A stretch of 64,000 bases of DNA from Paracoccus sp. (in: a-proteobacteria) (lineage in GTDB: Bacteria; Pseudomonadota; Alphaproteobacteria; Rhodobacterales; Rhodobacteraceae), in the NCBI RefSeq assembly GCF_030538495.1, contig NZ_JAUNTW010000008.1, positions 1-64,000 on the forward strand, in the 5' to 3' direction. A program made the translations under genes and the position numbers. Positions 55,077-63,654 of the stretch are shown here, piece by piece. The notes below the pieces were generated by a model. It made no database searches. It was not told the origin of the DNA and worked only from the letters and a program-made list of their open reading frames with translations. The first letter of the stretch is position 1. Each line of letters starts with the position of its first letter.

Positions 55077-56462
55077 TCAAGCAGATTTGCCACCCCGCGG
55101 CATTTTCCCACGCATGGGCTTTCCGTCCGGCGTGCCGCCCTGAGAGGGTGGGGCGCTGGTATTCACAGCGACGGCCTGAGCCAAGGACGCTGCCAGTCGT
55201 GCATGTTCATCCAGAAAATGCACCGCCTTTTCAAAGGGCATGGGGCGCGCAATCGCATAGCCCTGGGCCTCATCACAGCCCATTTGGGCCAGAAAACCAT
55301 GTTCGTCGCGGGTTTCAACGCCCTCGGCCAGAACGGAGATGCCCAGACGGTTCGCCAAGGCTAAAATCGCCAGCACCATGCGTTGCTGTTCGGGGTCGAT
55401 GTCGCAGCCCAGAACAAAGCTGCGGTCAATTTTAATGCGATGCACACCGAAATGGCGGATCGCGTCCAAGCTGGCATAGCCCGTCCCGAAATCATCCAGA
55501 TCAATACGGCATCCGGCCCGGGTCAGCGTCTGCAAATTGGTGCGTGCCTCGATCGTTTGGGCGATGGGGGCCGCGCTTTCCAGAATTTCCAGCGTCAGAC
55601 GGTCGGGTTCGATCCCGATGCGCGACAATTCCCACAAAACCGCGTCGGCAAAGCCCGGTTCGGACAGGGAAACGGTGGCGATATTCACCGAAATCGTCGG
55701 GACATGCCAGCCGAGCGCGTCCCAATCCGCCAAAGCCTGCGCCGAATGGCGGATCATGTGAATCGTCAGCGCCCGCAGGTCGCTATCCGTCATCAGCCCC
55801 AGAAAGGCACCGGGCGCCTGCAGACCGTGATGGGGGTGGTCCCATCGGGCCAAAGCCTCGAACCCCGTGATTTTGCCGGAATGACAGCTGACCTGAGGCT
55901 GAAACCACGGCCGGATTTCGTTGCGCGTCATGGCCTGCATAAAGGACGGGGTCGTCATCCCTTCGGCCATATCCTGATCATATTCAAACAGATGCAGGTT
56001 GCCGACATCCTGTTCGGGCAGATGGTCGGCCCGTTGCCGCGCCTGCGGCATCAGTTCCTGCGCCGGGGGCAGATCATGACCGCGCCGGGTGACGACAACG
56101 GCGGTCAGCACCGGGATGACGGTGGTTCCCGCAATGGTAAAGGCGGTTTCGCCCTGTTCCTTCAACCGTTCCACGACGCGCAGAACATCGGCGTCGCCGC
56201 GTCCCGAAATCGCCAAGGCAAAGAAACCGGGCGCGGAAAATTCCACCGGATCTTCGGGGCGCAGCGACCGGCTGAGCCGCACCGACAGCGTAACCAGCAG
56301 GTGATTTAGCCCCGCTTTGCCCAGATGCGCGTCCAGCAGCGCCATGTTTTCCAACCGAAAAAGGACCAGACTGATCGAATCAGGCACCAAGGGCGCCGCC
56401 CCACCAACGGGGCCGCCAGCCCAGCCCAGCTTGCGGGCCGCCTCCTTTAACAATGACAACAT
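55077..56462 (-). CDS. Cyclic-di-GMP phosphodiesterase (EAL) with degenerate GGDEF region
   Basis: 461 residues. The EAL domain is complete: E202-A-L in FEALARWDHP, N260, E292, D323-D324 in IDLDDFGTGYASL, K344 in IKIDRSFV and AEGVET near 381-386, so c-di-GMP hydrolysis is expected. The N-terminal 160 residues look like a degenerate GGDEF domain, with SAPGFF where GGDEF would stand, so cyclase activity is not expected. No signal peptide or TM helix is seen. It lies between yidC and ttcA. Confidence 0.9.
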   Translation of the reverse strand: MLSLLKEAARKLGWAGGPVGGAAPLVPDSISLVLFRLENMALLDAHLGKAGLNHLLVTLSVRLSRSLRPEDPVEFSAPGFFALAISGRGDADVLRVVERLKEQGETAFTIAGTTVIPVLTAVVVTRRGHDLPPAQELMPQARQRADHLPEQDVGNLHLFEYDQDMAEGMTTPSFMQAMTRNEIRPWFQPQVSCHSGKITGFEALARWDHPHHGLQAPGAFLGLMTDSDLRALTIHMIRHSAQALADWDALGWHVPTISVNIATVSLSEPGFADAVLWELSRIGIEPDRLTLEILESAAPIAQTIEARTNLQTLTRAGCRIDLDDFGTGYASLDAIRHFGVHRIKIDRSFVLGCDIDPEQQRMVLAILALANRLGISVLAEGVETRDEHGFLAQMGCDEAQGYAIARPMPFEKAVHFLDEHARLAASLAQAVAVNTSAPPSQGGTPDGKPMRGKMPRGGKSA

Positions 56463-56559
56463 GCCTGATCCTTTCCGTTCGTCTTGGGCCTGTTGTAACC
56501 CAAATTCCCTTGCGAACAGTTAAAGAACAGACGCTCCGCCCCAGAAAATTCCTAAAACT

Positions 56560-57390
56560 TTAACTATCGGGAAAAAGCGATGCGAAATCAAAGACCGACG
56601 GGTCCAACAAATGTGACGGGCGCACATTGGCCAAGGCGCGGAACATCACCTGACGCCGCCCCGGACGCCGCGATTCCCAGTCATCCAGCATCTTTTTGAC
56701 CTGCATCCGCTGCAATCCGTCCTGACTGCCGCACAAATCGCAGGGGATAATCGGGTAATTCATCGCGCGGGCGAAACGGTCGCAATCATCCTCGGACACA
56801 TAAGCAAGGGGGCGAAGGACGGTCAAATCCCCTTCTTCGTTCAACAGTTTAGGCGGCATGGTTGCCAAACGCCCGCCATGGAACAGGTTCATAAAGAAGG
56901 TTTCCAGAATGTCGTCGCGGTGATGGCCCAGAACGACGGCGGAACAGCCCTCTTCGCGGGCGATTCGATACAGATTGCCGCGCCGCAGCCGCGAACACAG
57001 CGAACAATAGGTGTTGCCCTGCGGGATCTTATCGGTGACGATTGAATAGGTGTCCTGATATTCAATCCGGTGTTTCACGCCGCGCTGCGCCAGAAATTCG
57101 GGCAGAACGCCGGACGGAAAACCGGGCTGGCCCTGATCCAGATTGCAGGCCAGCAGATCGACCGGCAGCACGCCACGCCATTGCAGTTCGTGCAAAATCG
57201 CCAGCAGGGTATAGCTGTCTTTGCCGCCCGACAGACAGACCAGCCAGCGATCTCCGGGACGCACCATGCCATAATCATCAATCGCCGCGCGGGTTTCGCG
57301 CACCAGACGTTTGCGCAGTTTGCGAAACTCGGTCGTGGTGGGCGCGCCAGAAAACAGCGGGTGAATGTCGTCGTCCAGATCGTCCAGCAT
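56560..57390 (-). CDS. ttcA: tRNA 2-thiocytidine synthetase TtcA
   Basis: 276 residues from the ATG at 57390. The PP-loop is SGGKDS at residues 54-59 ([12 protein letters not shown]), and two CxxC motifs that bind a 4Fe-4S cluster are [11 protein letters not shown] and [11 protein letters not shown]. It thiolates C32 of certain tRNAs. A longer upstream frame overlaps yidD and is not used. One of the few non-yidC-set genes lying between yidD and yidC here. Confidence 0.94.
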   Translation of the reverse strand: MLDDLDDDIHPLFSGAPTTTEFRKLRKRLVRETRAAIDDYGMVRPGDRWLVCLSGGKDSYTLLAILHELQWRGVLPVDLLACNLDQGQPGFPSGVLPEFLAQRGVKHRIEYQDTYSIVTDKIPQGNTYCSLCSRLRRGNLYRIAREEGCSAVVLGHHRDDILETFFMNLFHGGRLATMPPKLLNEEGDLTVLRPLAYVSEDDCDRFARAMNYPIIPCDLCGSQDGLQRMQVKKMLDDWESRRPGRRQVMFRALANVRPSHLLDPSVFDFASLFPDS

Positions 57391-57392
57391 GG

Positions 57393-57623
57393 TTATTTTT
57401 CCTTTGGCGGCACGGGGTCGTAGCCCGATCCACCCCATGGGTGACAGCGGCAGATGCGGCGCAGCATCAGCCACGATCCGCGCACCCCGCCATGTTCGGC
57501 AAGCGCATCAAGGGCATAGGCCGAACAAGTCGGCTGAAACCGGCAGCCATGCCCAACCCAGGGCGAGGCCACCAAGCGATAGGCCCGCACCGGCAGCGCC
57601 ACGATATACGCGAGCGGAGTCAC
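57393..57623 (-). CDS. yidD: Membrane protein insertion efficiency factor YidD
   Basis: 76 residues. The family pattern is clear: an amphipathic N-terminus ([21 protein letters not shown]), [40 protein letters not shown]. It aids membrane protein insertion near YidC and is encoded next to rnpA, overlapping its stop by 4 bases. Confidence 0.96.
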   Translation of the reverse strand: MTPLAYIVALPVRAYRLVASPWVGHGCRFQPTCSAYALDALAEHGGVRGSWLMLRRICRCHPWGGSGYDPVPPKEK

Positions 57624-58024
57624 GAATGCACCTTGCGCAGCGCCTGCACCAGATCGGCGCGCAGCGCGTCAAAAGGGCGCGTCGCGGTCAGTTCGGCCCG
57701 CCCGATCAGCACATAATCCCAACCGTTCCGCGCGCGCCCGTTCATTTCCAGCCGCGCAATTTCGCGCAGCCGCCGCTTGGCCCGGTTGCGCGCCACGGCG
57801 TTGCCGACCTTTTTCGAACAGGTAAAGCCCACACGCGGCGGGCCATCATCGCCACGCGCCCGCGCCTGCAACAAAAAGGCAGGCGTTCCCTGACGGCGCG
57901 CGCGGGCCGCGGCCACAAAATCGGCGCGTTTCTGCAAGATTGGCAGAGGTTTTTCCATGCGAAAAGCCGCCTTGCCGTCATCCTGTGGCTGGTGGTCAGC
58001 ATGGGGATGGGGCATAGGCGGCAT
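57620..58024 (-). CDS. rnpA: Ribonuclease P protein component
   Basis: 134 residues from the ATG at 58024, where AAGG lies about nine bases upstream; the ATG at 57958 ([14 protein letters not shown]) is the alternative and matches the usual family start. The RNP motif is [22 protein letters not shown], preceded by RVGFTCS. It binds the RNase P RNA; the RNA gene rnpB is not in the window. Co-transcribed with rpmH and yidD. Confidence 0.93.
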   Translation of the reverse strand: MPPMPHPHADHQPQDDGKAAFRMEKPLPILQKRADFVAAARARRQGTPAFLLQARARGDDGPPRVGFTCSKKVGNAVARNRAKRRLREIARLEMNGRARNGWDYVLIGRAELTATRPFDALRADLVQALRKVHS

Positions 58025-58065
58025 TTCACAAGCCTTATCGGGGCAGATATCCACCCCTTGCGTGA

Positions 58066-58200
58066 TTACGCGGACAGGCGTTTACGGCCTTTGGCGCGAC
58101 GGGCGTTCAGCACGCGGCGGCCACCACTGGTGGCCATGCGGGCGCGAAAGCCGTGACGGCGCGCACGAACAAGGTTCGAAGGTTGGAAAGTGCGCTTCAT
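58066..58200 (-). CDS. rpmH: 50S ribosomal protein L34
   Basis: 44 residues, the canonical length: [47 protein letters not shown] precedes the ATG. First gene of rpmH-rnpA-yidD; its promoter is visible at 58290-58318. Confidence 0.98.
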   Translation of the reverse strand: MKRTFQPSNLVRARRHGFRARMATSGGRRVLNARRAKGRKRLSA

Positions 58201-58289
58201 GGTCAAAACTCCGGATAGCTTGCGGGTGGCGGTTGCGGCGGGGTATGAAAACAACCCCTGCGCAGGGGCGCCGGTTATTCGAAGCCCGT

Positions 58290-58318
58290 CTGATACAGCC
58301 CGAAACCCCATTCGTCAA
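58290..58318 (-). promoter_or_regulatory. Probable rpmH promoter
   Basis: On the minus strand TTGACG (complement of 58313-58318), a 17-bp spacer and TATCAG (complement of 58290-58295), 90 bp upstream of the rpmH start, give a good sigma70-type match. Confidence 0.65.
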
Positions 58319-58447
58319 CTAAAATGACCGCAAAAAGCCCGTATTTTCGGATCATCAGGTGGAACCGCGCTTTATTACAGGCGCTTGTTATGTCATATCC
58401 GTTATCCGGGGAGGCAAGCCCCGGCTCATAACGCAGAAATCGGGCAG

Positions 58448-59866
58448 ATGCGACTGAACACGATCTCGGGCCGATTCGCCGCTTTGACGATGATTTTCGT
58501 CATTTTGGCCGAATTGTTGATTCTGCTGCCGTCACTGGCGGGATTTCGGCTGGACTATTTGCAGTCGCGGCTGGAACGTGCGCAGATCGCCAGCCTTGCT
58601 TTGCTGGCCACGGACGACATGCTGGCCAGCGATCTGGAATCGGAATTGTTGCAGAATGCGGGCGTGTTCAACGTGGTTTTGCGCCGCGACGATATTCGCC
58701 AATTGGTGCTGTCATCGCCCATTCCGGGGCCGATTGCGGCAACCTATGACCTGCGCCAACAGGGGGTGTTGCAGACCGTCGATGATGCCGTCAGCACCAT
58801 GTTTGACGCGGAAAACCGGGTGATCCGGGTGATTGGCGCGCCGGTCAATCAGGCGGGGCAATTGATTGAGATCACAATGGAAACCGGGCCGTTACGGGAT
58901 GCGATGACGGAATACGGGTTGCGTTTGCTGGTCGTGTCGGCGGCGTTTTCGATTCTGACGGCGCTGCTGCTGTTTCTGGCGGCGCAGCGGTTGATTCTGG
59001 CCCCGATCCGGCGCGTGATCAGCCATATGTCGGGTTATGCCAATGCGCCCGAAGATGCGCGATTCATCATTAATCCCGACGCCCGTCTGGCCGAGCTGCA
59101 TGAGGCCGAAACCGCTCTGCAATCCATGCAGAAAACCGTCACCTCGTCCTTGAAACAAAAGGAACGGATGGCGCAATTGGGGCAGGCGGTTGCGAAAATC
59201 AGCCATGATTTGCGCAATATCCTGACCACGGCGCAGATCTTTGCCGACCGTCTGGAAGACAGCGCCGACCCCAAAGTCGTGCGGGCCGCGCCGAAACTGG
59301 TTAATTCGATCACCCGCGCGGTGCATCTGTGCGAAACCACACTGGCCTTTGGCAAGGCCGAGGAACCCGCGCCCACGCTGTCGCGGTTCAACATCGCCAA
59401 GCTGGCCGCCGAGGTGATCGAGGCCGAATCGCTGGCCGCAGCCGCCGGGCAGGTCGAGTTTCTGGCCGACATCCCCCCCAGCCTGATGATCCGCGCGGAT
59501 CGTGACCAACTGTATCGCGTGTTGTCGAATCTGGTCCGCAACGCCCGTCAGGCGATCGAAGGCACCGCCCAAGCTGGCACCATCGAATTGGGCGCCGGTG
59601 AGACGGATTCGGATTGGTGGATTCGCATTGGCGATACCGGGCCGGGCCTGCCGGATAAGGCGCGCGAATATCTGTTCAAACCTTTTAGCGGCAGCGCGCG
59701 CAAGGGCGGCACCGGGCTGGGGTTAACCATTGCCGCCGATCTGATCCGCGCGCATGGCGGCCATCTGGAGCTGCTGCGCAGCGATGCGGACGGCACCGAA
59801 TTTATGCTGCATATCCCGCGCGCCATGGCAATTCTGCCGCGCGGGCTGAATGGGGCCGACGCCTAA
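58448..59866 (+). CDS. Orphan transmembrane sensor histidine kinase
   Basis: 472 residues from the ATG at 58448; the longer frame upstream lacks a hydrophobic start. A TM helix (MIFVILAELLILLPSLAGF), a periplasmic sensor of about 130 residues, a second TM helix (about 160-182) and a linker lead to H253 in KISHDLRNILTT (the HDLRN box of the HPK4-like group). The ATPase part has N-box VLSNLVRNARQAIEG, DTGPGLPD and GGTGLGLTIAADL. No response regulator gene adjoins it. It is divergent from rpmH. Confidence 0.9.
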   Translation: MRLNTISGRFAALTMIFVILAELLILLPSLAGFRLDYLQSRLERAQIASLALLATDDMLASDLESELLQNAGVFNVVLRRDDIRQLVLSSPIPGPIAATYDLRQQGVLQTVDDAVSTMFDAENRVIRVIGAPVNQAGQLIEITMETGPLRDAMTEYGLRLLVVSAAFSILTALLLFLAAQRLILAPIRRVISHMSGYANAPEDARFIINPDARLAELHEAETALQSMQKTVTSSLKQKERMAQLGQAVAKISHDLRNILTTAQIFADRLEDSADPKVVRAAPKLVNSITRAVHLCETTLAFGKAEEPAPTLSRFNIAKLAAEVIEAESLAAAAGQVEFLADIPPSLMIRADRDQLYRVLSNLVRNARQAIEGTAQAGTIELGAGETDSDWWIRIGDTGPGLPDKAREYLFKPFSGSARKGGTGLGLTIAADLIRAHGGHLELLRSDADGTEFMLHIPRAMAILPRGLNGADA

Positions 59867-59883
59867 GCGCCTGCAATTGCTGG

Positions 59884-59919
59884 GGATTTCAACAAAAATC
59901 CGCGACTGTCGCATTTTTT
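59884..59919 (+). terminator. Possible terminator after the sensor kinase
   Basis: A 6-bp stem GGATTT (59884-59889) / AAATCC (59896-59901) and a second small stem lead into a run of seven T at about 59913-59919. Confidence 0.4.
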
Positions 59920-59973
59920 TCATTTTTCCCCTTGCGCCCCCCCGGCAGTATCTCTAAACACCCTCCTCACAGC

Positions 59974-60050
59974 GGACCCGTAGCTCAGCTGGATAGAGCA
60001 CCAGACTACGAATCTGGGGGCCGGGCGTTCGAATCGCTCCGGGTCCGCCA
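59974..60050 (+). tRNA. tRNA-Arg(ACG)
   Basis: 77 nt including encoded CCA (60048-60050). Acceptor GGACCCG pairs with CGGGTCC, discriminator G. The anticodon stem-loop CCAGACTACGAATCTGG gives ACG. D-arm TAGCTCAGCTGGATAGAGCA and T-loop GCGTTCGAATCGC are canonical. A tyrosine integrase gene ends 16 bp downstream on the opposite strand, so the tRNA 3' half is the likely attachment site. Confidence 0.97.
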
Positions 60051-60060
60051 TTTAATATCC
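60026..60060. other. Putative attachment site (tRNA-Arg 3' end)
   Basis: The integrase gene of the element converges on the 3' end of tRNA-Arg. Tyrosine integrases of this type usually recombine within the T-arm/acceptor region, so one att site should span roughly 60026-60060. The other copy should lie beyond the right edge of the window. Confidence 0.5.
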
Positions 60061-60065
60061 AGACA

Positions 60066-61205
60066 TCATTGCGTTTTTTCACTGCTCTGCTCCTTCCTCT
60101 GGGGGCCGGTTTGCAACTTGTTTGCAAAGGCGGTGGCCGGGCTGCTCTCGAAAGCCTGAATCGCGGCCCTCGAAAGCGCAGGCGTCATCGCCAGATACTT
60201 TTCTAGAATGCGGGTCGCCGATTGCAGCGTGTGCCCGGTGATCGATGCGATCTGGGGCACCTCGCAGCCAGCTTCGGCCAGCAAGGTGACCGCCGTGCCC
60301 CGCAGGTCATTGAAGCGCAGGAAGTGCGATTTTTCCTGCTGCGTAAGGGTCGCATAGTTCTGGGGACGCAGCCCGCAGGCGATCATGTGGGCGGACCATT
60401 CCTTGCTCAGGGCTTTGTCGTTGGCGTCGGTAAACCACGGGCGCCCGTCCGCGCGCGTCAGGACGTTCTCGCCCTGCCGTGGCATTCCGTCCAGCATCTG
60501 CCGCAGGCTTCGCGAGGTGTGGATCGGGACTAGGACCTTGGTTTTCCGCTGGCGCAGGAGGATAGTCATGCCGGAATACTGCGACCATTCCAGTCGGATC
60601 AGATCGCCGTAACGCTGGCCAGTGTGCAGCGCCAGGATCATCGCGCGTTGCAGTTCTACCGGGGCATCGGCCATAAAGGTGGTGATGTCGCTGGCTGTCC
60701 AGATCTTCTCTGACCTGTCACCGGAATAGATACGCTCGAAGCCGCGCAGCGGATTGTCCTTGATACGCCCCTTCCGTGCCGCATGGCTGAAGACGGCGGA
60801 CAGCACGGAAAGCCGGTTGTCAGCCTCGCGCGGGCGCGTGCGGCCGATCTGCTCCTGATAGTCGAGAAACACGCCACGTACGCGCGGGCTGTCGAGCGCA
60901 CGAAGCGGGAGCTTGCCAAACTTTTCGCCAAGCAGCAGGAGCATTCGCCTGTACTCCCGCTGCGTGCTGTCCTCTTTGCGCGAAAAGCCAAGGCTTCCCA
61001 GATAGTCGCGTATGAGAGCGTTGATGTTTGCTACATCCTTCGGGGCGATCCGCTCCGCCTCCGCAAAGGCAGCGATGAACTCGGGGTCACCGGGCCGTCC
61101 TGGCAGCGCCGCCCCGGTCGCCCGATGGTAGTGATAGACCCGCACGGAGCCGTTCGCGAGGCGCTTGCGAACAGTATTCACCCCTTTGATCTTGGCCTTA
61201 ACCAT
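60066..61205 (-). CDS. int: Tyrosine-type site-specific integrase
   Basis: 379 residues. Catalytic residues: R198 in GQRYGDLIRLEW, lysines in RKTKVLVPIHT, N299-D-L-R302 (the usual HxxR histidine is asparagine), H325 in ITGHTL and Y337 in LEKYLAMT. The N-terminal SAM-like domain (residues 60-155) is present. It should integrate and excise the element at tRNA-Arg(ACG). The start ATG overlaps the stop of the preceding small gene. Confidence 0.93.
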   Translation of the reverse strand: MVKAKIKGVNTVRKRLANGSVRVYHYHRATGAALPGRPGDPEFIAAFAEAERIAPKDVANINALIRDYLGSLGFSRKEDSTQREYRRMLLLLGEKFGKLPLRALDSPRVRGVFLDYQEQIGRTRPREADNRLSVLSAVFSHAARKGRIKDNPLRGFERIYSGDRSEKIWTASDITTFMADAPVELQRAMILALHTGQRYGDLIRLEWSQYSGMTILLRQRKTKVLVPIHTSRSLRQMLDGMPRQGENVLTRADGRPWFTDANDKALSKEWSAHMIACGLRPQNYATLTQQEKSHFLRFNDLRGTAVTLLAEAGCEVPQIASITGHTLQSATRILEKYLAMTPALSRAAIQAFESSPATAFANKLQTGPQRKEQSSEKTQ

Positions 61206-61377
61206 TCTGTGTTTTCAGCCACTGATCGAGCGCTGCATCGGCTTGGTTCGACTGGGCGGGTGGTGAGGTCAACACGCGCACACCGCCGTCGGCTAGAACC
61301 TCGAAACCGGCAACAGGAAGGCCCAGGTCTTGCGCGACCTTGATGGCCTTCTTCAACTGCGGGCTGCTGAACGTCAT
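61198..61377 (-). CDS. Small protein of 59 residues, integrase-coupled
   Basis: A short frame starting at 61377 (AAGGGGG upstream): SPQLKKAIKVAQDLGLPVAG ... ALDQWLKTQNG. It ends over the integrase start (ATGGTTAA), and the excisionase-like gene ends nine bases before it, so all three are translationally linked. Helical and charged, of unknown function; it may be an integrase cofactor. Confidence 0.65.
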   Translation of the reverse strand: MTFSSPQLKKAIKVAQDLGLPVAGFEVLADGGVRVLTSPPAQSNQADAALDQWLKTQNG

Positions 61378-61386
61378 GCTGCCCCC

Positions 61387-61602
61387 TTACCCTTTGCGCT
61401 GATCGTCTGCATCAGGCGGGGGCGGAGCCATCAGCGCCTCGATATGATCGGGATGCAACAGCATCGTGCGGCCCAGTGAGTAATACAGCCCCGTGGCACG
61501 TGCTTGCTTCCGCAGAGTGCGGGGCGAGACGAAAGCGCCCGTATTTTGCAGGCGCCTGCACCATACTTCCGGCGTCAGGGCCTCTTGGACCTTTGCGTTC
61601 AT
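61387..61602 (-). CDS. Excisionase-like small DNA-binding protein
   Basis: 71 residues from the ATG at 61602, chosen for AAGGAG seven bases upstream; an upstream frame to 61743 lacks support. TPEVWCRRLQNTGAFVSPRTLRKQARATGLYYSLGRTMLLHPDHIEALM has the winged-helix/MerR-like pattern of excisionases and their relatives: start-of-helix, R/K-rich turn, aromatic wing. First gene of the int operon. Confidence 0.7.
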   Translation of the reverse strand: MNAKVQEALTPEVWCRRLQNTGAFVSPRTLRKQARATGLYYSLGRTMLLHPDHIEALMAPPPPDADDQRKG

Positions 61603-61652
61603 CGCCAACTCCTTATTGCACGTATTTGCAAGCTTCGGCGTCGAACGGCCCT

Positions 61653-61716
61653 CTTTCAAGTCATTGAAAGGGCGATTAAAATTATGGCCCCCGCAACCGG
61701 AAAGATGCTTCCGGTT
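61653..61716. promoter_or_regulatory. Two palindromic operators between int operon and XRE gene
   Basis: CTTTCAA-GTCA-TTGAAAG (61653-61670) and AACCGGAA-N6-TTCCGGTT (61695-61716) are perfect inverted repeats of 7 and 8 bp arms in the divergent spacer. They are likely binding sites for the XRE regulator encoded at 61767 or the excisionase. Confidence 0.6.
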
Positions 61717-61766
61717 CACAGGCCCAAAAATATGCCCTAGCATGCTTTCGAGCGATGGAGATCATC

Positions 61767-62423
61767 ATGCGCCGACAGGATGCGCCCGACCCAGAAATCG
61801 AACTTGGCCCTGACCCGTTCCGCGCCGACGAGGCCTGGGGCGAGGACGTTGCGATTCGGCGAGCCGGTCTGAACATCGCTCATGGCCTGAAAACCTGCCG
61901 CAAGAAGCTCGGGCTGACGCAATGCGAACTGGCCAACATCCTGAACTGCACAGAACGCTCAGTGGCGGACTATGAGGCAGGCCGCCGGTCGATGCCAGCC
62001 GAGAGGCTTGGACGCCTGCTGGAAAGAACAACCGTAGGTCTGCATGAGCCATTCTGGGTGTTGCCCGATCAGCCGATCATCGAAGATCGCGCCGCAATAA
62101 TCGACCTGGCGTTCGAACTCGTCGGCGAAATCCTGGACATTTATCCCGAAGCTGACCGCAAGGATGTCGAGGCTATGGTGAAGGGTGAAATCCTGTCCTT
62201 CCCCGACCCGCAGATGGTCCTAGTGGCCGAACGAGGACATAGAGTTCAGATGTGCGTGCAGATGCTGATGGCCCGATACGGCGAAGAATATAGTGAAAAT
62301 TTGAGCGATCCGCCCGGCGCGGCCAAACCCACCATGCAGCGACGACCGCCTGAGCCTGCTGGTGCCTTCCGCTTCAGACCTGCACCACCTGCGCGTCGAG
62401 GCCGGCCTCGGAAGGCATCCTGA
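61767..62423 (+). CDS. XRE-family regulator of the integrated element
   Basis: 218 residues from the ATG at 61767, because GGAG sits six bases upstream; an ATG four codons earlier (61755) is within that site. The HTH (HGLKTCRKKLGLTQCELANILNCTERSVADYEAGRRSMPAERLGRLLER) is followed by an acidic middle and a basic, proline-rich tail (PPARRGRPRKAS). It lies next to the divergent int operon with palindromes between, so it is a likely repressor. The stop abuts the convergent gene. Confidence 0.8.
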   Translation: MRRQDAPDPEIELGPDPFRADEAWGEDVAIRRAGLNIAHGLKTCRKKLGLTQCELANILNCTERSVADYEAGRRSMPAERLGRLLERTTVGLHEPFWVLPDQPIIEDRAAIIDLAFELVGEILDIYPEADRKDVEAMVKGEILSFPDPQMVLVAERGHRVQMCVQMLMARYGEEYSENLSDPPGAAKPTMQRRPPEPAGAFRFRPAPPARRGRPRKAS

Positions 62424-62642
62424 TCAGATCTCCGAATCCGGTGTCACCAAATCGACATGGTTGACTCCAAGCGCCTGCGCCAGCTCGTAGAGCGTGATGA
62501 CCGTCGGATTACGGCGACCTTGCTCCAGTCCGCTCAGGTACTGCTGGCTGAAGCCTGAACGCTCCTCCACCTGCTCCTGCGTCAGGCCTTTTTCCCGACG
62601 AAGGCGCGCGAAGTTCCGCCCGACCAGCTTACGCATATCCAT
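62424..62642 (-). CDS. Small XRE regulator, possible restriction-modification controller protein
   Basis: 72 residues, nearly all HTH (RLRREKGLTQEQVEERSGFSQQYLSGLEQGRRNPTVITLYELAQALG). Size and composition match controller (C) proteins of restriction-modification systems, which bind a dyad at their own promoter; a dyad lies at 62661-62695 and a methyltransferase gene is nearby. Ordinary phage Cro-like regulators look the same, so the role is inference. Confidence 0.7.
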   Translation of the reverse strand: MDMRKLVGRNFARLRREKGLTQEQVEERSGFSQQYLSGLEQGRRNPTVITLYELAQALGVNHVDLVTPDSEI

Positions 62643-62660
62643 GCGTGGACGGATCGCAGC

Positions 62661-62695
62661 TTACATACTTTAAGTTTATCAACTATAATATGTAA
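62661..62695. promoter_or_regulatory. Divergent promoter/operator of the small XRE gene
   Basis: A very AT-rich spacer carries TTACATA (62661-62667) and TATGTAA (62689-62695) as an inverted repeat with a 21-bp gap, plus an inner AGTT-N4-AACT (62673-62684). It serves divergent genes on both strands. Confidence 0.55.
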
Positions 62696-62723
62696 CGTGA
62701 TTGTGCCTGGATGGAGAACAGCG

Positions 62724-63371
62724 ATGCTGAACTTGGAGAACGGCTGGCGAGGTGCTGGTGCCAGAACAGTGGGAGCATTGATCCAGGCCATCAAGGAGGG
62801 CTTCAACGAAATAAGAGAAGCTTGCCGAGAGAAGCGCGCATTGAAACTCTGGGTGAAATCGCTTCCCAAAGACTACCTGGACGAGTTGATTGCCAAGATT
62901 GCGCTACCGGAATGGATGTTCGACGAACGCGACGCCTATCAAGGGTTTGATGCCGAGGCGGCCAGGGAGGCACCGAAGATCTATCAAGCCTATGTCGATG
63001 CCGAGATGGCCGATCTGCCCGAGCGGAAACGGAAGGCTCTCGCCCAAGCGGTTTATCAGCGGCGCGTCATCCAGTGGCTCGAGGCCACGGCTGAACAGCG
63101 TGGGGCCGACTGGCGCATGCAGTATGAGGCCGAGCAAGCGGCAAAGTTCGCCGCTGGCGAGGCCCGCCGGGCCGCTGCCCGCGCTGTGCCTGATGCGCTG
63201 TCGCCCGAGGGCCTGCGCGCCGAAGCCGAGCGGACCTTTCGCGACACGGGCATCTACGGTCTACCCTCGCACGGCGGCAAGATCCTGACCCGGAACCAGC
63301 GCGTGCAACTAGGCCTGCCTGGCGGGCCGGAGCGGGTCGGCGGCACTGGCCTGCTCGATGCTGGGAGATAG
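62724..63371 (+). CDS. Hypothetical protein of the integrated element
   Basis: 215 residues from the ATG at 62724 (GGAG seven bases upstream); a GTG at 62697 is the alternative. It is largely helical and charged, with an alanine/glutamate-rich middle (EAAREAPKIYQAYVDAEMADL...), no TM segments, and a glycine-rich end (GKILTRNQRVQLGLPGGPERVGG). I do not recognise it. It lies between the small XRE gene and the methyltransferase and could be any accessory function of the element. Confidence 0.6.
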   Translation: MLNLENGWRGAGARTVGALIQAIKEGFNEIREACREKRALKLWVKSLPKDYLDELIAKIALPEWMFDERDAYQGFDAEAAREAPKIYQAYVDAEMADLPERKRKALAQAVYQRRVIQWLEATAEQRGADWRMQYEAEQAAKFAAGEARRAAARAVPDALSPEGLRAEAERTFRDTGIYGLPSHGGKILTRNQRVQLGLPGGPERVGGTGLLDAGR

Positions 63372-63654
63372 ACTGTCCGCTGACCGCCCCACATGGATTC
63401 CCGCTGGCCGAGCGTGAGACTTGCACCATCTTTGCCAGTCTTTGCCGCATTTATTGTTCCGCCAGCGCACCCTAACTTCGGATGATTAGGCAGGCATCAC
63501 GATATCACGGCCGCCCGAGCCGTTCTGTGCCGTTTCGCGGGCGGAAATCCGTGCAACGCAGTCTCTGTCTTACGGATTAGATCACTTGGTTCTTGTCTTA
63601 CGAAAAACCGTGAGCTAGGAAGAATACGTAGCGCGAACACACGGAGCACAGATT
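63372..63654. other. Intergenic region upstream of the methyltransferase
   Basis: No open frame of note. TGTCTTACG occurs at 63566-63574 and again at 63594-63602, a 28-bp-spaced direct repeat that could be a regulatory site. Confidence 0.45.

Noticed and set aside
58290..58447. Chromosomal origin near rpmH
   Set aside because: No dnaA gene and no cluster of DnaA boxes; in this class rpmH is not normally next to dnaA.
60066..61205. Integrase inactivated because the HxxR histidine is asparagine
   Set aside because: The NDLRGT form occurs, as far as I recall, in active-looking phage integrases of alphaproteobacteria; R198, H325 and Y337 are intact, so loss of function is not supported.
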